Assembly (NCBI GenBank): GCA_019828595.1
Contig: JAHQRK010000025.1
Coordinates: 124,001-188,000 of the forward strand
Origin: Aphanomyces cochlioides
Taxonomy: Eukaryota; Oomycota; Saprolegniomycetes; Saprolegniales; Verrucalvaceae
Reading direction: 5' to 3'
DNA: 64,000 nt
Shown here: one piece after another, positions 43,864-53,096 of the stretch
How the letters are laid out: every line of letters begins with the position of its first letter
Position numbering within the stretch: position 1 is the stretch's first letter
The notes under the pieces: model-generated
The model's input: the letters and a program-made list of their open reading frames with translations, nothing else
The model's database searches: none
What the model was told of the DNA's origin: nothing
Translations under genes and position numbers: made by a program

Positions 43864-44375
43864 TTGCTCGGAGCTATTCTACAGATTAGACTACGACAAC
43901 CATTTTATAGCTTGACAGAAGACTACCCGACATATGGTAGGTATTTGAATGTACTTGAGCTGATTGGGTAGCTCAGACAAGTAGAATTGCCCCACAGTTG
44001 ACGAAGAGTCTCGTCTGGGTGACGACACGACCTGACAGCCTACCTGCCGTCTTCTCGACGTGATATATACAAGGAAATCGGTGGATCTTGGGGGCTCGTT
44101 CCTCCGAGTCATACACTCGATCCCCCCCTCACTCCTGTGAGCGCAATTTTCAGGGCGGATTCTTGTGTGGTGTAATGATAGTAGTTGTTGTGGACTTAGA
44201 TGTCGTTATAAAGTCATTACGTGTTATAAAGTCATTACCCATTAACCTGGTAGGTCTGTTGTCTACCCAAACAACTAAAACTACCAGCCAAATACCCACC
44301 ATATGTCGGGTAGTCTTCTCGAAGCAATGAGATCAGTGAATGGGCTTATCTGTAGGAATAGCTCCGAGTTGCTGA
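43864..44375. repeat. Inverted-repeat element 3' of the Crypton
   Basis: CTCGGAGCTATTCTACAGAT (left, about 43870) and ATCTGTAGGAATAGCTCCGA (right, about 44349) pair. Inside, GAAGACTACCCGACATATGG (about 43920) pairs with CCATATGTCGGGTAGTCTTC (about 44299). The interior has a 16-bp direct repeat GTTATAAAGTCATTAC (about 44210 and 44228). It is non-coding, and MITE class and target-site duplication were not resolved. Confidence 0.6.
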
Positions 44376-45182
44376 CTTGTTGCCCAGAAACTCGGAGCTA
44401 TTTCTAGATTTTACCATTAAAAACATAGAACTTTCGGATAACGTCTTGCGCAACGACGAATGTTATATAAACACAGTAGGCTACTTTACCAGCATTTGTA
44501 TCCACACATTAAGCTTGTCTGTCCATGCTACTCATTAACCGACCATGACATAACGGAACATCTCTTGGGTATCAATGAGATGCAATTGGGATTAAGGATT
44601 CGACAATCTGATTGGCTTCAATTAAGCCAAAAAATCATATTTATATCTCAAATAATGTTGTTTTATCCAATCACGATACTTCATAGTGCATCTTTCCAGT
44701 TCTCGGGCAAATCTTCAATTAGATTCACGGTCATCGATGCGGTAAGATACCGGTGCGCCGAGTCTGTGCTTTTAGAAACTACGACGAGGGTTTTCTGTGC
44801 ATATTTTGATTAACACTTGTCCGGATATGTTGCATTTGCATTCTCTATAACATTAGCATTGAATTAGGGAATTTTGCAATCGCAAGTCAGAAACGGCAAA
44901 CTTCTGCGTAGATGCACTCAGTCTTATGAGCATTGCTCCAATGGATGCCTTTCATGTCTTGTTCAGAAATTTTTGGATGAATATTCACTTGTGCTTTGCA
45001 CCAGAATAGAGAGATTTTGCAGTTTATCTATACACTACACGTACACTAGACTTGGACACTTTCGGCAAGCCGGGATAGTGTAGTGGCAAACAGAATCGTC
45101 GATTTTGCACTTTTGCCCCTACACTAGCCGGATAGATATCTATTTCATTCGGATACAAGTCAATTGCTCCCTTTGCGATTTG
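44376..45182. other. No gene; left flank of the dead Harbinger element
   Basis: Short ORFs only. The transposase frame begins at 45183. The element's left terminus should lie here, but no inverted match to the right flank near 47.6 kb was certain. Confidence 0.4.
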
Positions 45183-45817
45183 ATGTCATTCTCTCAAAGG
45201 GACCTTGCTGCTTTGTTCGCTTTGGTGAAGACTCGGCGGCAGCGACGATTCTTTCTCGTCTTGCTAGCCTCTCAACATGTTGAACGGTCTCTTATTCCGG
45301 CTGTACGATTCCACCTTTCTACACTCCAAGATGCGAATGCCATCCTCATGTTTCGCTTTGACGTTGGTGGAATTCAGAAGTTGTCGTTCTTGCTGGGGCT
45401 CCCAACAGTTGTTATCACTGCAAATCGAAATCGTGTGACGCGAGACGAAGCCGTGTGCATTGTTTAATCACGCTTAGCTTTTCCAAAATGTTTCTTTGAC
45501 ATGTCATCGACTTTTGAGCGGTCTCGTTCAGTCTTGTGTGATATATTCATGCATGTTATCAGCGACATCTACGATACACAGAATCAATTGTTGTATTTCA
45601 ACCTCAAGCTTGTGGAAAAGAGCATTGATCGATACTGCGAGTCTATACAAAAAAAGCGCCCCAACGTCACATGTGTATGGATTTATCGTCGGGACTAAAC
45701 TACAGATCTGTCGTATCTCAGCTAACGGGAGTGGTGAAAATCTTCAAAACGAAGTCTACAGCGGCCATAAAAGGATGCATTATCAAGCTGTGACAACACC
45801 CGATGGTATATCTATAC

Positions 45818-46431
45818 TAGAGTGCGCCCTCAACACTTTACACTCCACAAACACTATACAAAATTATATATATATATATATATATATACGTAAAGTAATG
45901 CAAAGTAAGAAATACTTTCCATTACTTTACGTATAATTTTGTATAGTGTTTGTGGAGTAAAGTAATGTAAAGTATTTCTTACTTTACATTTCACCATATA
46001 TTTTTGAGGATGAGCACAACAAATTTTTCCGCACTTCAGATATGTGGTTCAATTTGGTGCAATACTTATGACTCTAAACCACCATAACCATGGTCCCGGG
46101 TTCGATCCGATCGATGGCAATGACGATTCAGAGTCCATCAACTACTTCCTCTGAGCCCTGACAAGGTGACGAAACTTGTTCACCTCTACATGAACTCTCA
46201 TTTCACTACATGTGATGGCGTCGTAGATGTCATGATGGGTTGTGAAAGCGATGCTTGCGAGAGTGATGAATAAGAAGAGACAAAAGAATGACTTGTGTTA
46301 AGAAGTGTATATTCAAACGAATACTTTAGCATTTGGTCTGCCTTTGAATACTTAACATACACACCTACTTGTACACTAACGTGAAGTGAACGTAAAGTAA
46401 AATTCTACTATACGTAAAGTAGCGAACTCTA
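45818..46431. mobile_element. 614-bp hAT-like MITE inside the transposase
   Basis: The element is flanked by an exact 8-bp direct repeat ATCTATAC (45810-45817 and 46432-46439). The termini are TAGAGTGCGC and, inverted, TAGAGTTCGC. An 8-bp target-site duplication with TAGAG ends is typical of the hAT superfamily. Deleting it with one repeat restores the transposase frame as DGISIQFFGPVEG. Internally it holds a TA microsatellite within a hairpin (45843-45957), repeated TACGTAAAGT words near both ends, and a tRNA-like segment. No transposase is encoded. Confidence 0.85.
46040..46115 (+). other. tRNA-like segment with B box in the MITE
   Basis: GGTCCCGGGTTCGATCCGAT resembles a T arm and B box (GGTTCGATCC, one base short of GGTTCGANTCC). 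TTGGTGCAATAC about 40 bp upstream resembles an A box, and TTATG/CATAA could pair as an anticodon stem, but with a 12-nt loop. No acceptor stem was found. This is a degenerate tRNA-derived piece, not a functional tRNA. Confidence 0.35.
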
Positions 46432-46939
46432 ATCTATACAGTTTTTTGGCCCAGTCGAAGGACGAAGGCATGACACTACTCTACTTCGACACAGCCGTCT
46501 GTTGGAGTTTTTCCAACGAAACAAAGATGTATTTGGCGGCCGATGTATCTATGGAGACCCCACCTACAGCGTGAGTGAATTTATGCTTTCTGGATTTATA
46601 GGAAATGGTCTCAACAACACTCAAAAGGAATTCAATCAATGGATGAGTCGTGTTAGACAAACTGTCGAGTGGAGTTTCAAAATTGCCAAGACTCTGTGGT
46701 CATTCATCACTTTCAAATTACTCTCAAAGATTCAGCTATCACCTGTGGCCAAAGTTGTGTGCGTAGCAATTCTTCTGACAAACTGTCATTGCTGTCACTT
46801 TGGGGGCAATCAAGTGAGTAGGTTCTTTGATCTCGATCCACCTAGTTTAGAAGTTTATCTTGATACCCTCGATGTTATCAACATATAATAACGACAACAT
46901 CTACTCTTTTCCTTCACTCTTAGATGATAAAAGCTTCAC

Positions 46940-47594
46940 TTATACCTCGTACTGCATACGCATTTGCTCAATGAACAATTCTCTTTCACGTTTTCGCTCC
47001 TCAAACTCCATAGTGCGAATTTTTTCGCGTTCTTCAAGATCTTTCTCGTACTGGTATTTGCAGAATTCAAGATCAGCGGCGCTATCGTCGTGGAGTACTT
47101 TCATCATCTTGATGACATATGCCGCCACTTGTAGAGTTACCAGGATCAACTTCCTGGCTTGATGCTTTCCTTTTACACAAAGACTTCATAGCCTCTTCTC
47201 GGACCGTCGCTCCCATTGACTCAATCTGCTCAGCTTGTTTTTGAGCCTCGACTAATCGTGCTTTGTCCTCGGACTTCCAGTCATCATACGCAGCTGTCAA
47301 CTCGTCGAGCAGCATAGTCTTTTCGTCGTATTCCTCGTCCACACCCGAGACCTGTGCCGACGCAGTGTTGTGTGCTTTGTGAGCTTCCATCAATAGAGTG
47401 AAACGGTTTTGGGCTCTTTTTCCATCGAAGCCTGCTCGATTGAAGCTCTCATCCAGCGACACGGCTTCAGCGACTGCGTTTCACGCTTGCATAACAGTGG
47501 CACGCTTAGACATGAAAGGCAGCTTGGCATTAACTTCACGGAGGATGATGACGTCTTAGGCGTCTCAAAACCGGGTCTTGATCGCGGCAGACAT
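46940..47594 (-). pseudogene. Harbinger accessory Myb-like/coiled-coil protein, dead
   Basis: From ATG 47594 (MSAAIKTRF) the frame has in-frame TGA, TAA and TGA within the first 45 codons, around DVIILREVNAKLPFMSKRAT. It is then open through SLDESFNRAGFDGKRAQNRF, LLDELTAAYDDWKSEDKARL and EEAMKSLCKRKASS. A shift near 47110 moves it to KMMKVLHDDSAADLEFCKYQ and a charged coiled coil (EERKRERELFIEQMRMQYEV). It is convergent with the transposase at 46888, the usual Harbinger layout. Confidence 0.8.
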
Positions 47595-49042
47595 ACTGAC
47601 TGGATGTAAGACAATGGCCAATGTAGGGGTAGTGGCAGTTATCCCTACAAATGGCCATTTCCAGGAGTAAATTATTAATTCACGAGGGTACTTTAATATA
47701 GTCTGAAAGGAAAACCTGCTTTTGTCAAACACATGGTATTGTAGTGCACGCACCGTCCGTGGTGTGTTGGTGTGTGTAAAGTTTGTGAGGAAGTGAATAT
47801 TAGTAACGTTCAAGCGATGAACATCGATACAGCAGACACAATAAGAGGGACCTCATTAATGTGAATCATTTATTTGTATCGATTAATTATTGAGAGTCTC
47901 CAAAACATGGAGGTAATTTCGATGATTATAAAGTGGCTTTGAAGACGATTTATCCCTCTGATTCGATGCAAAAATGCATCATATTTTCCATACAAAATTC
48001 CATATATTCTGTTTCGGATAAACAAATGGAAGAAGAAATTTTGTGAGAAACACCATATGATACTTTTTGTTGCTGGCGGGACATATTAAAAATATCATTC
48101 AATCTTTTGACATATCTGACGATATTTTGAGATATAAATGGGCAAATTGCTTTCTCGATGTGGTTTGAATATGACATAGCTACTGGTGTTGCTTCCCACA
48201 AAGTGCATTTGACATTCACTTTTGACACACATTCCGTGCTGAAAGCACAAAGTTTTGTTGAACAAAACGCTGATTTTGCCACAAGTTCAGTGGAATACAT
48301 TGAGACCACTGATTGGTCAATTTTCTGAGGAATGATATATATGGTGAAAGCTCTTCAGTTCACAGCATGGACAGACGCCGACATGCTTCGTGAAGTCATG
48401 CGAATCCGACGATTACCACCGATCGCTGTCTATAGTCGATCACCGAATGAGTTTCGGGTCGTATGAACGATGAGGGAGTTGCTCATGTCGGTACTGATGA
48501 GTCTTCAGCTCCAATCAAAGAATGTGCAATAGCAAAATCAAAAAGTTTTTGAACTTTGTATAATAGCCAACTCCCCAAACCTAATTGCACTTTGTGCGGT
48601 AGCAAAATACGTCTAATATTTGGTCAAAGCTTTGTGTAATGCTTACAATACCATTCCATATGGTCACATGCAAAGTCGGTAGCGCCGCTCTTTTCGTGGT
48701 GAAATCGCCTCAACGTGTAGGAGTGTTTCAGTCATAGCAGCTTGTTTTGATTCGCCGAAACAGTGGTATTTCGCAGATACAATTTATTTTTGACAAATCA
48801 CAATTGTTGACATTTTATGACCAAAAAACGAGTCGAAAATCAGAATTTGATGCAAATTTCATGATGACTATGGTATTTCAACAATAGAACATAAAGTATC
48901 AAAGGTTCTTGTAAAACTCTTCACTATAAGCAAGTCTATTATAATCACAATTTGCGGAAACTCTCATAAAAATAACCTTTCAATTCACCCAATCAAACTA
49001 CCGAATTCATCATTTGGAAAAAGTGCAAGCAGACAAGACAGC
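47595..49042. other. Intergenic, no recognised gene; small palindrome at 47611-47656
   Basis: TGGCCAATGTAGGG (about 47614) and CCCTACAAATGGCCA (about 47641) form an imperfect palindrome that may mark the Harbinger end. A 119-codon minus-strand ORF at 47950-48309 has no recognisable motif. Nothing else is supported. Confidence 0.4.
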
Positions 49043-50383
49043 ATGAAGAAACGAAAGGTAGCAGCGCCTGTTTGGACGCAATTGCCTCCCGACGTCGTTA
49101 TGAAGATTGCCTTCTTCATATTAGATCCATCAGAACTCTTTGATTTCCTCGAAGTTCTTCGGCCATACAACGTTCTTGGACCACTTGAGCATCTTCACAC
49201 GTTGGGTTTGGCGAACAAGCACGCAGAACTCTGGCCGTCTTTATACCTTACTTCTGCAATCCTGAAATCTTCTGAGCGCTCTTCATATGAGGCTATAGCT
49301 CGTTACTATTCAAATGTCGTGGTTGACGATATATCGGATGGCGAGTGGCTCAAATGTCATCTGAATCCTATGGCTGATATTGAATGGATTTGCTGGAAAC
49401 TACCGATTCCGACAGGTACACTGGACAAGTGCACAGATTTGAAGATCACGCGGCTATATTGCAAGCATTATTCCCAACCTTCGTCTGACTTGAAAGCCGC
49501 CTTGTCAAGGCTGGAAAATTTGACGTCATTAGGACTGTGCATCACTGGACCACTAGACTATGTCTATGAATTTGCTGCCAAAAGTAAGAAGCTTACCGAA
49601 CTCAGGATTACTACTTTATTCATCGACGAAGATATTTCTACGTCACTGCGCAATATCATAAAGTGGTTTAATCGACAACCAGTTCGACATTTCAAGTTTC
49701 ATGGGACAATATTGTGGTCATACGATGATGAAGGTGTGAAACACGCGTTTCATCAAGCTTTATTTAACTGTCCAACCCTGGAAAAGCTCGCACTTGATGC
49801 GATGTCCCTTGAAGGCATGGACTTTACCAACATTACCTTGAAAATGAAGTCGTTGGAATTGAGTGGTCCCGACTCTGATTTACTCTCATCTTTGGCTAAT
49901 CGTTTGGAAGGCGCAAACATTACTGACCTTTCGATACATGGATTGAATAACAAAAAAAAGGATGGCATGAAAAATCTGCTACAAGTTTTGCCCCGCACAT
50001 CGATCAAACGATTGAAACTGTGGAGTTTGGGTTTGGACAGAAGAGCATGGTGCGAATTGGCTCCACTATTCCAAAATTGCCAATTAGAGTCACTGGAGCT
50101 GTTTATTGAAAAGTTTGATTCAGAGTTTGCACAAAAGCTTACAACAGCAGTTGGAAATAATCAAACTATTTGTGAAATTAATCTAGGACCGAGCGGTATT
50201 GCCCTTCAAGATTTGCAAGGAATGATTGAAGGAGTGACACACCCTGGCCGACTGAAAAGAATGAAGAGAATTAAATGGAGTCTACGAAAGCGTCAGAAGA
50301 AGATTGACGCTTCTTCTTTGGCAGCCTTGAAACAGTTTGCATTTGATCGTGGATGCGAAGCTGTATTCCAATATACTCCATAG
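49043..50383 (+). CDS. F-box-like/LRR family protein, intact (446 residues)
   Basis: ATG 49043 opens MKKRKVAAPVWTQLPPDVVM, KIAFFILDPSELFDFLEVLR and LGPLEHLHTLGLANKHAELW. Next come YYSNVVVDDISDGEWLKCHL, FAAKSKKLTELRI, IKWFNRQPVRHFKF, NCPTLEKLALDAMSLEGM, repeats ANITDLSIHGL, LPRTSIKRLKLWSL, CQLESLELFIEKF and NQTICEINLGPSG, then RMKRIKWSLRKRQKKID and GCEAVFQYTP. All family blocks are present without a lesion. It is presumably an LRR target-recognition protein; ubiquitin-ligase function is inferred only from the F-box-like N-terminus. The 51.2 kb pseudogene downstream is its nearest paralogue. Confidence 0.88.
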   Translation: MKKRKVAAPVWTQLPPDVVMKIAFFILDPSELFDFLEVLRPYNVLGPLEHLHTLGLANKHAELWPSLYLTSAILKSSERSSYEAIARYYSNVVVDDISDGEWLKCHLNPMADIEWICWKLPIPTGTLDKCTDLKITRLYCKHYSQPSSDLKAALSRLENLTSLGLCITGPLDYVYEFAAKSKKLTELRITTLFIDEDISTSLRNIIKWFNRQPVRHFKFHGTILWSYDDEGVKHAFHQALFNCPTLEKLALDAMSLEGMDFTNITLKMKSLELSGPDSDLLSSLANRLEGANITDLSIHGLNNKKKDGMKNLLQVLPRTSIKRLKLWSLGLDRRAWCELAPLFQNCQLESLELFIEKFDSEFAQKLTTAVGNNQTICEINLGPSGIALQDLQGMIEGVTHPGRLKRMKRIKWSLRKRQKKIDASSLAALKQFAFDRGCEAVFQYTP

Positions 50384-51207
50384 AATCTACAATACCTGAC
50401 CATTTTTGTCTTGTTGATTTCCTGACATTTATACAATCATATCAAAGTTCACAATGTTTTCGAAACGATGCATGCTCCATTGGTCACCACCATCCCGAAG
50501 AAATTATGACGGATACCCAATGAGGATTCATTCATCATGCTGTTTTCTGGAAAGTGTACATCTTATCGCCTCGCAGTGAACTATCGACAAGGCAATTTCT
50601 CATCGATTTTCATGTCAAAGAACGAAAGATAGATTAATCTATCTTTCGTTCTTTGACATGGCTGAGATAAAGCGAATAAATGGTAACATCAGAAATTAGT
50701 ATGCAGGGCAGAAGTTTATCATAAATTCATTGAGTCAAGATCCCAGAGTTTTCCTCTCTTGGCGATATTTCCTTCAAACTATTTCATACTTGCTCGGAAG
50801 CGATGTGTAGTTGAGATAATGAAGTTGCTTCGTCAACAAATCTTGAAAATGCCACCAAGATTTTAAGAAAACGAAAAACATCAACATCCATCTCGGTCAA
50901 CCGATGCCATGATGTTTATTGTATTATCCATTTCGATCTCTATCGTTTCTGGTGGCTCCATAAATGGTCAGTGGCCGTCTGTACATCATACTTTGGTTAT
51001 TTTATGGAGATACCCATTTCAGTTCACAAACTGCAAGGTTGCTTCTTTGCCATGTGACAACTTTCATTGGGTCGTCATCAAGAAGAAACGTGATTGCCGC
51101 TCAAAATGGTCAATCTCATTTAATCCAATCAAAGTCTATAAAAGCGAAACATTTGCCGAAGAAGACAGCCTGGAGAAACAAGCGCGACGAAGTATGCAGA
51201 GTCCATC
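50384..51207. promoter_or_regulatory. Intergenic; upstream of the 51.2 kb copy with TATA-like motif
   Basis: It holds a 50-bp palindrome (listed separately). TATAAAAG at 51137-51144 and CCAATC at 51125 lie 65-85 bp before the ATG at 51208 and could be promoter motifs. No gene was recognised. Confidence 0.4.
50611..50660. repeat. Perfect 50-bp palindrome without spacer
   Basis: CATGTCAAAGAACGAAAGAT and five more bases are followed immediately by their exact reverse complement, centre between 50635 and 50636. It lies about 230 bp past the stop of the 49.0 kb gene. It could form a cruciform, or an RNA hairpin if transcribed. Confidence 0.9.
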
Positions 51208-52542
51208 ATGCCTGCACAAGACCAGTCCCTGGCATTGCCGGCGGATGTCATCTTGAAAATTGTTTTATATAATACAGATACATCAGAGTTGATGCTGAGA
51301 AAAACTCTCCGTCCACACTACGTCTTACGGCCTCTCGAACTTCTCTTCCAATTGTCCCAAGACCACGACCTTGCTGACTTGTGGCCGTCGAAAAAGCTGA
51401 CTTCTTCAGTACTTACCTCGCCCGATTGCCGAGTCTACGAAGAAATTATCCAATACTACACTAATGTCGTGGTGGATCAAATGAGAGACGTTGAATGGCT
51501 CCAGAAACATTTGAATCCCCGAGCTAAAGTCGAATGGATTGTTGATAAACTGCCTGCTTCGAAGGAAATTACCCACTTCTGGGCTGGTCTCAATATTACA
51601 AGACTGAGCAACGCAGAAATGACTGAAGTCGATTCTCTCTGGGTTGACGTCTTGACGCAACTTCCTCATTTAACTTCTCTAGAAGTGTCGAGCGTTGGAG
51701 CACCAGAGTGCATCTTTGAATACGCAGCTAATAGTACGCAGCTCATAAAACTGATAGTTGACACCCCCTTTGATGATTACGTGACGCCTTCCATGCTCTT
51801 CAACATTATCAAGTGGTTTACTGAAAAACCTGTCAAGATCTTTGGGTTCAGGTCCGGAAATCTTTGGTACATTCACGATGGACTCAAGCAAGCATTCTAC
51901 CAATCTGTCTAATTGTCCTACCCTGGAGAAGCTCATTATAGCTGGAACTGCTCTTGATGCTATGAATTTTACCGAATTTTTGTTTTCATTCGAGTCGCTT
52001 GAGCTTTGTGGTCCTCACTCAGGAATTGTGAAGTCGTTAGCTTATCGGCTGGAAAGCTCGAGCGTTACTCATATCACAATTGATGGATGCAGCAGCCTGA
52101 AGAAGGAAGACATAAAATGTTTTCTGCAAGTCTTGCCTCACACGGCTGTCAAACACCTGGAGCTACTTGATATTCAACTGGACCAACAGGCATGGCGTGA
52201 ATTTGCTCCTTTGTTTGAAAACTGCAAATTGCAAACATTAAAATTGAAGATGCAAGCTATATCTGCCGAATTCGCAGACGGTCTTGCGGTGGCAATTGAG
52301 AGCAACCAAACAATTTGCGAATTGGATCTTTTAAGAAGCGGTATTTCTCTTGACAGCTTACGCCAGTTAAGTGCAAGTGTGACAATCCCTGTCGACATGT
52401 AGAATCAAAACTAATCAGATGGAAACAACGTTATGACAAGATAGACTCGATTGCTTTGGACGTCAGCAGACAAATTGCTATCAAGCGTGGAGGCCCCATG
52501 TATACAAATAAGATTCTAAAGCTTCAATGCACAAGAATCTAA
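51208..52542 (+). pseudogene. F-box-like/LRR family pseudogene, two frameshifts
   Basis: ATG 51208 opens MPAQDQSLALPADVILKIVL. Blocks run through RPLELLFQLSQDHDLADLWP, WLQKHLNPRAKVEW, FEYAANSTQLIKLIV and IKWFTEKPVKIFGF to FYQSV-stop at 51912. About two bases are missing there, before NCPTLEKLIIAGTAL resumes in another frame. That frame runs through SSVTHITIDGCSS, LPHTAVKHLELLDI and NQTICELDLLRSG. A further single-base loss near 52378 moves the tail to PCRHVESKLIRWKQRYDKID, ending TAA at 52540-52542. Confidence 0.85.
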
Positions 52543-52867
52543 GCCAAGAAAACTACCCACTTCAAGCTTTTCAGCTCAAAAGAACGTTATAAAAAGCAAA
52601 TCATTTGAGTAAACAAACCACTTGAACAAGTTTCAAGCGAGGAAATATCATCACAGCTGCAAAAAGCGATAACTTCCAGTTCATTTAGCTTTGAACTGTT
52701 GGCAACATTCTCAGACATCATTCGTACCTCTATTTGAAACAACTTTCAACGATGTCAAGTGCTACCCAGCGCTGATGCGACGCGTTGATTTGCCTTTTGA
52801 TAGCTCCTCAATTCAAATCTGCAAAAGAAAATTGGTAGGGGAAGGAGGCATTGGGTCGATTACACCG

Positions 52868-52930
52868 CACTTCTCCTTGACGTCACTATCAATATTGCAT
52901 TTGCAATTCCAGATACCGATACAGAAACCA
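52868..52930 (+). pseudogene. F-box-like N-terminal relic
   Basis: LLLDVTINIAFAIPDTDTE is a recognisable family F-box-like start, resembling SLDIVLNIAFAIPDAGD of the 29-32 kb copies. Nothing further of the gene is visible. Confidence 0.5.
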
Positions 52931-53096
52931 TTCAACTTGAATGTTATCGAACAGCACTATTGAAAAAAAAATCAATTGCGGTTAACATTCAAGTGGTCTT
53001 GAAGGATTTCAAGGGTATCAGGGTTTAGGGGGTTCGGCTATCCGAATATTTCCGGACGACCTTTCGAAGCAAGGATCACTTTCTAACAGGCACGAC

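Larger units (their letters stand above)
45183..46888 (+). pseudogene. PIF/Harbinger transposase, frameshifted and split by a MITE
   Basis: MSFSQRDLAALFALVKTRRQ opens at 45183 and runs through FRFDVGGIQKLSFLLGLPTV and VTRDEAVCIV. Shifts near 45467 and 45690 move it to FERSRSVLCDIFMHV, then FIVGTKLQICRISANGSGEN and YQAVTTPDGISI. A 614-bp insertion follows. It resumes FFGPVEGRRHDTTLLRHSRL, YGDPTYSVSEFMLSGFIG, VRQTVEWSFKIAKTLW and LLTNCHCCHFGGNQ, ending at 46888. The DDE_Tnp_4 hallmarks GRRHD, GDPTY and VEWSF are intact, but FIDGTK-type Asp is Val (GTC). This is a dead copy from a lineage distinct from the 18.3 kb transposase. Confidence 0.87.

Noticed and set aside
43970..44035. tRNA-like start GGTAGCTCAGACAAGTAGA
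   Set aside because: Resembles a D-arm/A box, but there is no B box or pairing acceptor stem downstream.
47950..48309. 119-codon minus-strand ORF
   Set aside because: No recognisable domain, no paralogue, AT-rich surroundings. Length is compatible with chance.
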